The position numbers and the translations under genes are program-made. A stretch of DNA of 64,000 nucleotides from Steroidobacteraceae bacterium. GTDB lineage: Bacteria > Pseudomonadota > Gammaproteobacteria > Steroidobacterales > Steroidobacteraceae. The notes beneath the pieces are model-generated. The model made no database searches. It worked only from the letters and a program-made list of their open reading frames with translations, and was not told the DNA's origin. Where the stretch lies: NCBI GenBank assembly GCA_041395505.1, contig JAWLAG010000001.1:1674001-1738000 (forward strand), in the 5' to 3' direction. Below, piece after piece: positions 1 through 7,680 of the stretch. Position 1 is the stretch's first letter. Every line of letters begins with the position of its first letter.

Positions 1-2
1 CG

Positions 3-2078
3 CTCGAAACGAGGTTGCAGCGGGTGGAAGAGCGCGAGTTGCTCGCCCAGGCGGCTGCCAACGACGGGCTCTGGGACTTTGACGTTGAATTGAACCGTAC
101 GTTTTTTTCACCGCGCTGGAAGCAGATGCTCGGCTATGACGAGTCGGAGAGCGCATCGCTCGACTGGCGTGGACTCGTGCATCCTGACGACATCGGTCGC
201 GTTCAGTCCGGTATCCGCGAGCACATCGCCGGCGAATCGCCAATGTTCGACAGCGTACATCGCATGAGGCATCGCAATGGCGAATGGCGCTGGGTCGCGA
301 GCCGGGCAAAAGCGCGCCTCGACGAGCATGGCCGGTTGCTGCGCCTGGTGGGCGTCGAACTCGATATAACGGAACGGCGCATCTACGAGGAAGCGCTGTT
401 TCGCGAAAAGGAGAGTGCGCAGATCACTCTGCAGTCGATCGGCGACGGCGTCATCACCACCGACGCTCATTCCGTGATCGACTACGTGAATCCGGTGGCC
501 GAGCAACTGACCGGCTGGCGCCTCGAGGACGCAATGGGCCGGCCCGTCGACGAGGTGTTTCGAGCTTTTCACGAAGAGACCTGCGAGCCGCTGGAAAATC
601 CACTGACGACGTCGATCCGACGCAGTCGACCCGCCAAGTCCGTGCGACCGATGCTACTCATCCGTCGCGACGGCAACGAGCTTTACGTTGAGAGCACCGC
701 GGCGCCGATTCGCGATGGCGCCGGTCAGGTCGCAGGCGGCGTGCTCGTCTTCCACGACGTCAGCGAATCGCGCGAATTGAATCGCCGGTTGTCCTATCAC
801 GCCAGCCACGATCTGCTCACAGGGCTCGTCAATCGGCGTGAGTTCGAGAATCGCCTGGAGCGCGCGCTGAAGAGCGCCCGCGCGCGCGAGTCATCCTACG
901 CCCTGTGCTATATCGATATCGATCAGTTCAAGATCGTCAACGACAGCTGCGGACACAGCGCGGGCGACAGTCTGCTCGGGCAGGTTGGCGCCTTGTTGAA
1001 GGCCAAGGTGCGGTGGCGCGACACGCTTGCACGCCTCGGCGGAGATGAATTCGGCGTGCTGCTCGAGAGCTGTTCACTCGATGAGGCCATGCGCACCGCA
1101 GAGAACCTGCGCGAGGCGGTTCGCAATTTCCGCTTCACCTGGGAAGATCGCGTGTTCAGGCTGGGCGCGAGCATCGGCGTGGTACCGATCACCGCAGACA
1201 ACGAGGACGTGGCGTCAATCGTTTCGGCCGCCGACAGTGCCTGTGCCGCGGCCAAGGAAGCCGGACGCAATCGGGTGCACAGCTTTGCCGAGAATGACAT
1301 CGAGTTGATGCGCAGACGCCGTGAGATGCAATGGGCTGCGCGTATCAATACCGCGCTCGAGGAGGGCCGGTTCGAGCTGTTCCGCATGCCGATCCAGCCG
1401 CTTCAGGGTCCGGCCGTGGGCTTGCACTATGAGCTGTTGCTGCGCATGCGCGACGAAAACGGTCGCATCATCGCACCTGACAATTTCATCGCTGCGGCGG
1501 AGCGTTATGGCATCACGCCCAATATCGACCGCTGGGTCATTGAAAATGCCTTGCGCTGGCTGGTCTCGGAGGCGGATGAGCGCGAAAAGCTTGCGATGTG
1601 CTCGATCAACCTGTCCGGGCAGAGCCTGGGCGACGACAAGTTTCTGCCATTTGTCATCGAGCAATTCCGCCGCAGTGGAATCGATGCCAACAAGATCTGT
1701 TTCGAGATCACGGAAACGGCTGCGGTGGCGAGCTTCTCGCAGGCCAACCGCTTCATCCAGGCGCTCAAGGAGCTCGGCTGCCGCTTTGCGCTCGATGATT
1801 TCGGTACGGGTCTTTCCTCGTTCGGCTATCTAAAGCACTTCCCGGTCGATTTCCTCAAGATCGACGGCAGTTTCGTGCGCGAGATCCTGCACGACCCGAT
1901 CGACCGCGAAATGGTCCGTTCGATCAACGAAATCGGTCATCTTACCGGCAAGCAGACGATCGCCGAATTTGCCGAGAACGCCGAGATCATACAGATGCTC
2001 ACCAGCCTCGGCGTCGACTACGCGCAGGGCTATGGCGTGGCACAGCCGCAGCGTGTGCTGAAGGCCGTCAGCGCCTGA
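3..2078 (+). CDS. PAS-PAS-GGDEF-EAL cyclic-di-GMP signalling protein (5' end outside window)
   Basis: This is the C-terminal part of a c-di-GMP turnover protein; the frame is open to the window edge, so the start lies upstream. Counting from the TTG at 15, a PAS domain spans about residues 8-120 and ends in ITERR. A second PAS spans about 128-258. A GGDEF domain has an intact GGDEF motif at 342-346, with an RWRD product-inhibition site five residues before it. The EAL domain has ELLLR at 473 (the ExLxR catalytic motif), EITET, DDFG at 594 and a KIDG loop. Both catalytic domains therefore look active, so net synthase or phosphodiesterase activity cannot be told from sequence. The PAS domains suggest a redox or small-ligand input. 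The gene converges on nadC with a gap of about 20 bases. Confidence 0.93.
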   Translation, partial: LETRLQRVEERELLAQAAANDGLWDFDVELNRTFFSPRWKQMLGYDESESASLDWRGLVHPDDIGRVQSGIREHIAGESPMFDSVHRMRHRNGEWRWVASRAKARLDEHGRLLRLVGVELDITERRIYEEALFREKESAQITLQSIGDGVITTDAHSVIDYVNPVAEQLTGWRLEDAMGRPVDEVFRAFHEETCEPLENPLTTSIRRSRPAKSVRPMLLIRRDGNELYVESTAAPIRDGAGQVAGGVLVFHDVSESRELNRRLSYHASHDLLTGLVNRREFENRLERALKSARARESSYALCYIDIDQFKIVNDSCGHSAGDSLLGQVGALLKAKVRWRDTLARLGGDEFGVLLESCSLDEAMRTAENLREAVRNFRFTWEDRVFRLGASIGVVPITADNEDVASIVSAADSACAAAKEAGRNRVHSFAENDIELMRRRREMQWAARINTALEEGRFELFRMPIQPLQGPAVGLHYELLLRMRDENGRIIAPDNFIAAAERYGITPNIDRWVIENALRWLVSEADEREKLAMCSINLSGQSLGDDKFLPFVIEQFRRSGIDANKICFEITETAAVASFSQANRFIQALKELGCRFALDDFGTGLSSFGYLKHFPVDFLKIDGSFVREILHDPIDREMVRSINEIGHLTGKQTIAEFAENAEIIQMLTSLGVDYAQGYGVAQPQRVLKAVSA

Positions 2079-2100
2079 GCGGTCGCTCGCCCCGTCAGCG

Positions 2101-2952
2101 CTAGCCGCCGCCGAATTCGAAGCGCATCGACAGATCGATGGCCCGCAGGTGCTTGGTGATGGCGCCGACCGATACATAATCGACCCCTGTGGCTGCAACT
2201 TCGGCGATATTGTGCAAATCGATGCTGCCGGAGGCTTCGAGCGGCACGGGCGTCGCGCGTTGCCGGTTGAGCGCGACCGCCTCGCGCATCTCGGCGAGCG
2301 AAAATTCGTCGAGCATGATGATGTCGGGCTCTGCCGCGAGGGCGTTCCTGAGTTCTGCGAGATTTTCGACTTCCACTTCGATCCGGGCTGCGCCTGCCGT
2401 GCGTCGCGCCAATGTAACGGCCTGGGAGATTCCGCCCGCCGCCATGATGTGGTTTTCCTTGATCAGCACCATGTCATAAAGGCCCATGCGGTGATTGTGC
2501 GCGCCACCGACCTTGGTAGCGTACTTCTGCGCATGTCGCAGGCCCGGGATGGTCTTGCGGGTGTCAAGGAGTCGGCAATGGTCATTGTCCATCGCCGCAA
2601 CATATTTCGCTGTAACGGTTGCGGTGCCGGACAGTGTCTGCAGGAAATTGAGCGCGCAGCGCTCGGCGCTCAGGAGGGCCCGGGCTTGGCCTTGGACAGT
2701 TGCCACCCGCCCGTCGGCGCGAACCTGACCGCCCTCGGGGCAGAACCATGTGAATTTCGTATTCGCATCGAGTTCGCGAAATGCGCACTCGAACCACGCT
2801 TGACCGCAGATTACCGCATCCTCACGCGCCACCACATGTGCCCTGGCTTGCTGGTCGACGGGAACCAGCGCTGCGGTGAGATCGCCGCCACCAATGTCCT
2901 CGGCCAAGGCGGCTGCAACCTGCCGACGTATTTCCGCCGCGTCCGGTTTCAT
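2101..2952 (-). CDS. nadC: Nicotinate-nucleotide pyrophosphorylase (quinolinate phosphoribosyltransferase)
   Basis: NadC converts quinolinate and PRPP to nicotinate mononucleotide, CO2 and PPi in de novo NAD synthesis in the cytoplasm. The 283-residue length is normal. Visible family motifs are DTRKTIPGLR, the following KVGGAHNHR segment that binds the substrate carboxylates and phosphate, LIKENH, and a late EASGSI phosphate loop. It starts at ATG 2952 (MKPDAAEIRRQ), a typical NadC N-terminus. A strong terminator hairpin sits just upstream and ends the preceding same-strand gene, so nadC probably has its own promoter in or near that gap. No nadA or nadB is present in the window. Confidence 0.96.
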   Translation of the reverse strand: MKPDAAEIRRQVAAALAEDIGGGDLTAALVPVDQQARAHVVAREDAVICGQAWFECAFRELDANTKFTWFCPEGGQVRADGRVATVQGQARALLSAERCALNFLQTLSGTATVTAKYVAAMDNDHCRLLDTRKTIPGLRHAQKYATKVGGAHNHRMGLYDMVLIKENHIMAAGGISQAVTLARRTAGAARIEVEVENLAELRNALAAEPDIIMLDEFSLAEMREAVALNRQRATPVPLEASGSIDLHNIAEVAATGVDYVSVGAITKHLRAIDLSMRFEFGGG

Positions 2953-2975
2953 GGCGATCGCCGCGGATGGGCAGC

Positions 2976-3002
2976 AAAAAGAAACCCGGCCGAAGCCGGG
3001 TT
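2976..3002 (-). terminator. Rho-independent terminator of the PuuD-like gene
   Basis: A perfect 8-bp stem (AACCCGGC at 2983-2990 and GCCGGGTT at 2995-3002) closes a CGAA/TTCG tetraloop. On the minus strand it is followed by TCTTTTT (2982-2976). It lies 23 bases after the stop of the minus-strand membrane protein gene and just before nadC. It is the clearest intrinsic terminator in the window. Confidence 0.9.
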
Positions 3003-3024
3003 CCCCTGTTCGTCCAGTCGCGCC

Positions 3025-3615
3025 TCAACCGCCGAAGAATGGCAATCCATGCGCTGAACTTCCCATGCACAACAGCATCGGAATGGAGAGGGCTGTATTG
3101 GTGCGGGAGGCCATTGCAGCAACCTTGCGCGCTGCCGCCTTTTGCTCATCGGTCGCGGGGACGATGCCGAGAATTTTCTTCTGGTTCGGCCAGATCAATA
3201 CCCAGACATTGAACAACATGATCGTGCCGAGCCAGGCGCCGATGCCGATGATCAAGCGATCGCTGCGCAGCAGGAAGGCATCGGCAAACCAGCCAGCGCG
3301 CCCCAGGTACCAGGCGCCCGTCAACCACGTGAGCAGCGCTGCGTAGCGGAACCAGCGCAATGCAAGCGGTGCGACGTACTTGCTGATGCCGGCACCGCCC
3401 GGGCCGCCTTTGTCCGCGGCGGCGCTCGCAAGAGCGGGTGTCTGCACGAAATTGAAGTAATACAGCAATCCAATCCAGGTAATGCCCGCCAGGATGTGAA
3501 ACCATCGCGCCAGCGAAAGTTCCTGGAAATTGCCGCCGCCGACCCAAACCAACACGAGAATTGCGAGTATGAAGCCCGTAATCAACGTGCCCTTGATACT
3601 GTTAAGCGGATTCAT
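3025..3615 (-). CDS. PuuD-like (urate hydroxylase N-terminal domain) membrane protein
   Basis: This 196-residue integral membrane protein has about four to five hydrophobic helices: near residues 10-27, 35-58 (WFHILAGITWIGLLYYFNF), 85-105, 123-142, and a short one near the end. The WxHxxxGxxWxGLLYYFN signature and the later GIGAWLGTIMLFNVWVLIWPNQKKI segment resemble the membrane domain of urate hydroxylase PuuD. The C-terminal cytochrome c domain of full PuuD is absent. Conserved histidines in helices could bind heme, but this is inference. A good Shine-Dalgarno (AGGGGG) precedes ATG 3615. The gene stands alone, with a terminator after it. The substrate is unknown, and urate oxidation should not be assumed from this domain alone. 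Confidence 0.75.
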   Translation of the reverse strand: MNPLNSIKGTLITGFILAILVLVWVGGGNFQELSLARWFHILAGITWIGLLYYFNFVQTPALASAAADKGGPGGAGISKYVAPLALRWFRYAALLTWLTGAWYLGRAGWFADAFLLRSDRLIIGIGAWLGTIMLFNVWVLIWPNQKKILGIVPATDEQKAAARKVAAMASRTNTALSIPMLLCMGSSAHGLPFFGG

Positions 3616-3663
3616 AAGTGCTGCTATCCCCCTGATCTGCCTTGTTTAATGTGATACTGGCAA

Positions 3664-3692
3664 TTGAAGAATAGGGCAGCCAACCGCATAAT
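3664..3692 (+). promoter_or_regulatory. Sigma70-like promoter for the DUF1289 gene
   Basis: TTGAAG (3664-3669) and CATAAT (3687-3692) are separated by exactly 17 bases. Transcription would begin near 3698-3700, almost on the GTG (3699) or ATG (3702) start of the next gene, implying a leaderless or near-leaderless mRNA. The prediction rests on the hexamers only. Confidence 0.5.
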
Positions 3693-3701
3693 TCAATTGT
3701 G

Positions 3702-3908
3702 ATGCCGAGCCGGCCTGTTTCCCCATGCGTCAATGTCTGTGTCATCGGTCAGGACGGCTACTGCAATGGCTGCCGACGTACGCTCGAGGAAATCGCCCGC
3801 TGGGCGTCGATGACGGCTTTGCAGCAATGGGAAACCATACGCTCGCTGGAGGAGCGCTGGGCACTGGCAAGGGAACGCCCAGAGTTTCTGCCTGGTCAAA
3901 CAGGATGA
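3702..3908 (+). CDS. DUF1289 small cysteine-motif protein
   Basis: This protein of about 68 residues carries the DUF1289 signature: CVNVC, then YCNGCRRTLEEIARW. The four conserved cysteines (CxxxC...CxxC) suggest metal or Fe-S binding, but the family's function is not established. ATG 3702 is chosen over GTG 3699, one codon earlier; either fits. No Shine-Dalgarno is visible, consistent with the near-leaderless promoter placed just before it. The gene lies 37 bases before grxD on the same strand and may be co-transcribed with it, which would put two small thiol-containing proteins together. Confidence 0.85.
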   Translation: MPSRPVSPCVNVCVIGQDGYCNGCRRTLEEIARWASMTALQQWETIRSLEERWALARERPEFLPGQTG

Positions 3909-3945
3909 TTGGTCGTAGCGGACCGTAACCGAACCCGAGGAGTCT

Positions 3946-4275
3946 ATGGCAGAGGTCAATGAAAGAATTCGCGAGCACCTGGCGGCGGCGCCGGTGGTGT
4001 TGTTCATGAAGGGTACGCCCGATTTTCCGCAATGTGGCTTCTCGGCCCAGACAGTGGCCGCCTTGCGTTCCTGCGGCAGTGATTTTCACGCGGTCAATAT
4101 TTTCGAAGATCCGGAATTGCGCGACGCACTGAAGCAGTACTCCAGGTGGCCCACCTATCCGCAGCTTTACGTCAAAGGTGAGTTGATCGGCGGCTGTGAT
4201 ATCGCGCTCGAGATGTATCGTAGTGGCGAGCTGAGGCAGCTCCTCGAAGATGCCGGTGCTGCGAACGCAGCCTGA
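3946..4275 (+). CDS. grxD: Monothiol glutaredoxin, Grx4 family
   Basis: This 109-residue glutaredoxin has the monothiol CGFS active site (in FPQCGFSAQT), a KGTP motif before it and the glutathione-binding WPTYPQLY and GGCDI segments. Grx4-type proteins bind a glutathione-bridged [2Fe-2S] cluster as dimers or with BolA partners and move clusters between assembly machinery and target proteins. A GAGGAG ribosome-binding site at 3937-3942 supports ATG 3946. The gene follows the DUF1289 gene and converges on rnt, with only 9 bases between stops. Confidence 0.96.
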   Translation: MAEVNERIREHLAAAPVVLFMKGTPDFPQCGFSAQTVAALRSCGSDFHAVNIFEDPELRDALKQYSRWPTYPQLYVKGELIGGCDIALEMYRSGELRQLLEDAGAANAA

Positions 4276-4284
4276 TCTTCCGCG

Positions 4285-4971
4285 CTAGTCGTTCGCGGGC
4301 CGGTCGGTCGGCTCGTCGCTGTCCGCAGACGCGGTGACCTGGTCCTGCCAGCCGAGCGAGATGGCGCGGCGGTGCGCTGCCTCGTAGCTGCTCCGGCAGT
4401 CATTGCATATCGTGCAGAAAAGCTCGGCCGTGCGCTCTGCGTCGTAGCTGGCCGAGTGCGCTGCATCGCTTTCCCAGTCGATGCCAGCAACCTGCACGGC
4501 CTTGGCGAGCACGGTCTGGCCGAGTGCGGCTCCAGCCAGGGTCGCCGTATCGAAACTCGAGAATGGATGAAACGGATTGCGCTTGATGCCGCAGCGCTGC
4601 ACGGCAGCGTTCAGAAACCCCAGATCGAATGCAGCATTGTGACCAACCAGGATGGCCCGCCGGCAGGATTCGGCGCGGATTCGCTCCCGGACCACACGAA
4701 AAATGCGCTGCAGTGCGTCTCGCTCCGGCAGCGCAGGACGTAGCGGATGATCCGGGTCGATGCCGTTGACGGCAAGGGCCTGGGGAGAGATCACCGATCC
4801 GGCGAATGCCTGGACCTGGTAGCAATGGGTGTCATGGCGTTGCAGCCGCCCATCGCCATCGATGACGACGAATACCGCCGCTATTTCCAGCAGCGCGTCG
4901 GTTGCACAGTTGAAACCACCGGTCTCGACATCGACGATCACCGGCAGGAAGCCGCGAAAACGACGGGCCAT
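4285..4971 (-). CDS. rnt: Ribonuclease T (DEDDh 3'-5' exoribonuclease)
   Basis: RNase T trims the 3' ends of tRNA and other stable RNAs and takes part in tRNA CCA turnover. The DEDDh residues are present: D and E in VDVETGGFN, D in VGHNAAFDLGFL, and H and D in HSASYDAE. FHPFSSFDTATLAG is typical of this family rather than of DnaQ. The start is uncertain. ATG 4971 (MARRFRGFLP) matches the conserved family N-terminus. GTG 4992 would overlap the pyrC stop and add seven residues, and ATG 5031 would add twenty. It is last in the minus-strand run M17 peptidase-pyrC-rnt. Confidence 0.93.
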   Translation of the reverse strand: MARRFRGFLPVIVDVETGGFNCATDALLEIAAVFVVIDGDGRLQRHDTHCYQVQAFAGSVISPQALAVNGIDPDHPLRPALPERDALQRIFRVVRERIRAESCRRAILVGHNAAFDLGFLNAAVQRCGIKRNPFHPFSSFDTATLAGAALGQTVLAKAVQVAGIDWESDAAHSASYDAERTAELFCTICNDCRSSYEAAHRRAISLGWQDQVTASADSDEPTDRPAND

Positions 4972-4984
4972 TGCGGGCAGTGCG

Positions 4985-6025
4985 TCAGTCACCGCGCTTG
5001 AGCCGCCAGCCCAGTGTCTGTCCGGCGCCATAGGGAATCAGGCAATCCTTGCCCGCGCTGATCTGAGTGTCCATGACCCAGTCGCCTCGCTCGAGCACGA
5101 TTTGCCCGGTATTGCGAGGCACGCCATAGAAATCGGCGCCCCGTTCCGCGAGAAAAGCCTCCAGGCGATCCAGCGCGCCCGCCTGTTCGAACGCCGTGGC
5201 GTAGAGCTCAACCGCGGCATGTGCCGAAAAAACTCCTGCACATCCGCAGGCTGATTCCTTGCTATGGCGCGAATGCGGTGCGCTGTCGGTACCGGCGAAG
5301 AACCGCGCATCGTCGCTGGTCGCGGCGCCCAGCAAGTGATTGCGATCGTTCTCGGTCTTCAAAATGGGCAGGCAGTACAGGTGTGGGCGGATGCCACCGA
5401 CCAGCATGTCATTGCGGTTGAGCAACAGGTGCTGCGGTGTCAGGGTCGCGGCGACACCGGGGCGCGCACGCTTGATGAAACGGACTGCGGCCGCGGTGGT
5501 AATGTGCTCGAACACCACTTTCAGCCGCGGGTGGCGCTCGCAAAGTGGCGCAAGCGTCCGCTCGATGAAGCGCTCCTCGCGGTCGAAGATATCGACGTCC
5601 TTGTCGACCACCTCGCCATGCACCGATAGCACCATGCCATGTTCGGCCATGCAGGCAAAAACGGTGTCGAGCCGGTGAATCTCGGTGACCCCGGCGTCCG
5701 AGTGCGTGGTTGCACCGGCCGGGTAGAGCTTGCAGGCCATGACCACCTTGCTCAGCGCCGCGCGCTCGATTTCTGCTGGCGCGGTCTGGTCGGTCAGATA
5801 AAGTGTCATCAAGGGTTCGAAGGAAAAGCCGGAAGGGACAGCCGCGAGTATGCGCTGCCGGTACGCCATTGCCGCCGCTGTTGTTGTCACGGGAGGCGCG
5901 AGGTTTGGCATCACCAGCGCTCGCCGGAACTGCCGGGCAGTCAGCGGCGCGACGGCGACAAGTATGTCCTCGTCGCGCAGATGGACATGCCAGTCGTCGG
6001 GTTGCCTCAGCTCGAGCCGCTGCAT
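4985..6025 (-). CDS. pyrC: Dihydroorotase (class II)
   Basis: PyrC cyclizes carbamoyl aspartate to dihydroorotate, the third step of pyrimidine synthesis. The 346-residue length fits the E. coli-type enzyme. Zinc ligands are visible in DDWHVHLRD (HxH), in CKLYPAGAT with the lysine that is carboxylated, and in HGEV and FEHITT. The catalytic aspartate lies in FAGTDSAPH, followed by the substrate-binding histidine. The start codon shares one base with the stop of the upstream M17 peptidase gene (TGATG), so the two are probably translationally coupled. Confidence 0.96.
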   Translation of the reverse strand: MQRLELRQPDDWHVHLRDEDILVAVAPLTARQFRRALVMPNLAPPVTTTAAAMAYRQRILAAVPSGFSFEPLMTLYLTDQTAPAEIERAALSKVVMACKLYPAGATTHSDAGVTEIHRLDTVFACMAEHGMVLSVHGEVVDKDVDIFDREERFIERTLAPLCERHPRLKVVFEHITTAAAVRFIKRARPGVAATLTPQHLLLNRNDMLVGGIRPHLYCLPILKTENDRNHLLGAATSDDARFFAGTDSAPHSRHSKESACGCAGVFSAHAAVELYATAFEQAGALDRLEAFLAERGADFYGVPRNTGQIVLERGDWVMDTQISAGKDCLIPYGAGQTLGWRLKRGD

Positions 6026-7518
6026 CAGCGCCGGCGCTGCCTTTCACCAAGCAGCGCCGTGACTGCCAGCACGGCGCCGAAACCCGTAATTTCCGTCGCA
6101 ATGGCACCAAGGCCTCCTTTGCGCGACGCGGCGGCCAGATCGATGTGTGCCCAGGGAATCGATTTGTCGACGAATCGGCTGAGAAAACGTGCAGCGAGGA
6201 TGTGATCGCCTTTGCCCTCGACCGCGCACTGCATGACATCAGCGTTGTCGCTGTGCAGGTCGCTGTCGAAATCCTCCGGCATGGGGAAGGCGTGCAGGCG
6301 CTCGCCACAACGATTTGCGGCATCCTGCAATCGGCGCTCGAGAGCCACATCGTTACTGAACAGGCCGCTCATTCTCTCGGTGAGCGCATAGACGCAGGCG
6401 CCGGTGAGCGTTGCAAAATCGATGATCGCTTCGGGCCGCTCGCGCGACGCCAGTGCGAGCGTGTCGGCAAGCGCCATTCGGCCTTCGGCGTCCGTATGAA
6501 TGACCTGGATGTGCACGCCATTGGCGGCGCGCACGATTTCCTGCGGGCGGTATGCACCACTTCCGATTGCATTGTCTGTGATCGCGAGCCAGCAATCGAT
6601 CGGCTGCCTGGATTCGAGTTCGACCATTGCCAGCGTCGCCGCGAGGGCAACCGCGCTGCCGGCCATATCGGTGTGCATGTCGAGCATGGCACGGTGGGGC
6701 TTGAGGTTGGTGCCTCCTGTATCGAACACGATGCCCTTGCCGACCAAGGCTATGGCAGGTCGTTTTCGCGGCAATTTCGGACGGTAGCGCAGCAGGGCAA
6801 TGCCGCCGTTTCGCAGTTTGCTGCCCCGCGAGACGGCGAGGAATGCTTCGGCGCCGAGCTTACGCAGCCTGGCTTCGCCGTACCAGGTCAACTGCAGTTT
6901 TTTCGAGCGCGCGAGCTGCGTGAGCAGCCTGCGGTAAGCCGCGACATCGAGCTTGTTGGTCGGCAATGCGGTCAACCAGCGCGCCAGATTGTTGGCTCGA
7001 GCATTGGCGGCAAGCAGGCGCAGATCGAGCGCATCGGAGCCAAACAGTCGCAGCGACTTGATTCGCGGCGCTCGCGCACCCGGTTTTCCCTGGTAGCGAG
7101 GCAATGCAAAATCGGCAGCGAGCGAGGCCGATGCGAGTGCTTCGAGTCCGGCCGCGATGTTCTTCCTATTGCCGGCGATGGCCAGCAGTCCGACTCGCGC
7201 GCGGCGATTACCTGCGAGCGCCATCATCCGGGCGGCGGTGCTCGCCAGAGCGAAGATCTCGCTCCCGTCGGCATGAAACCCAAGCACGGCCAGCGTTCGC
7301 GCGGGATTGCCGAGTACCGTGCTGCGCGCGCTGCCCGCGATCGGCGGCGCTTCGAGCAAGAGATCCTGCCAATGCCGGGCGGCCGGTAATCTCGCGAGAG
7401 CCGCAGGCTTGGTCGACACCGGCAGCAATACCAGCAACATATCGAGATCCTGCAAGTCGCTGGCAGCAGGGAATCGACTCGATGCGTCGATCGCGGGAAG
7501 TGTCAGATCAGGCAGCAT
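6025..7518 (-). CDS. M17 family leucyl aminopeptidase-like protein (paralog of PepA)
   Basis: This metallo-aminopeptidase of about 497 residues resembles the PepA/PepB family. The catalytic C-terminal domain holds GKGIVFDTGG and a downstream NLKP lysine, MHTDMAGSA (metal-binding Asp), and HTDAEGRM, where PepA has NTDAEGRL. The metal-binding D and E and the catalytic R are kept, but the Asn before them is His. The N-terminal third (about residues 1-165) is Ala-rich and divergent. ATG 7518 (MLPDLTLPA) is preferred because the longer frame runs back inside aceE; ATG 7566 is also possible. The stop overlaps the pyrC start by one base. The substrate is unknown, with peptide turnover the likely role. 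Confidence 0.85.
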   Translation of the reverse strand: MLPDLTLPAIDASSRFPAASDLQDLDMLLVLLPVSTKPAALARLPAARHWQDLLLEAPPIAGSARSTVLGNPARTLAVLGFHADGSEIFALASTAARMMALAGNRRARVGLLAIAGNRKNIAAGLEALASASLAADFALPRYQGKPGARAPRIKSLRLFGSDALDLRLLAANARANNLARWLTALPTNKLDVAAYRRLLTQLARSKKLQLTWYGEARLRKLGAEAFLAVSRGSKLRNGGIALLRYRPKLPRKRPAIALVGKGIVFDTGGTNLKPHRAMLDMHTDMAGSAVALAATLAMVELESRQPIDCWLAITDNAIGSGAYRPQEIVRAANGVHIQVIHTDAEGRMALADTLALASRERPEAIIDFATLTGACVYALTERMSGLFSNDVALERRLQDAANRCGERLHAFPMPEDFDSDLHSDNADVMQCAVEGKGDHILAARFLSRFVDKSIPWAHIDLAAASRKGGLGAIATEITGFGAVLAVTALLGERQRRR

Positions 7519-7537
7519 GATGTGGGGAATCGATCGC

Positions 7538-7566
7538 TTGACCGTGCTCGGTGCACGCCGGATCAT
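7538..7566 (+). promoter_or_regulatory. Possible promoter of the aceE-aceF-lpdA operon
   Basis: TTGACC (7538-7543) and GATCAT (7561-7566) have a 17-base spacer on the plus strand, about 115 bases before aceE. The -35 is good and the -10 only fair (4 of 6). No other candidate in the 162-base gap is better. Transcription from here would give a leader of about 108 bases. Confidence 0.28.
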
Positions 7567-7634
7567 AGCGGACTTGGTCGCATCTGGGTCTTTGCTTGAT
7601 TGTAACGATCGTAGCACAGCGTAGCGGTTGGGCG

Positions 7635-7680
7635 GGCCGGGCTCCGGCCGGCGCCTGGAAAATCGTCTGAAAATCATCTG
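7635..7680 (+). other. aceE leader hairpin and abutting 11-bp direct repeat
   Basis: A 6-bp GC stem (GGCCGG at 7635-7640, CCGGCC at 7644-7649) has a 3-base loop. Ten bases after it come two adjacent near-identical 11-mers, AAAATCGTCTG (7659-7669) and AAAATCATCTG (7670-7680), the second ending directly at the aceE ATG. There is no conventional Shine-Dalgarno in this stretch. A role in translation control is possible but unproven. Confidence 0.35.

Noticed and set aside
5803..7389. 528-codon open frame on the plus strand
   Set aside because: It lies opposite pyrC and the M17 peptidase, both clearly real. No motif and no start signal support it.
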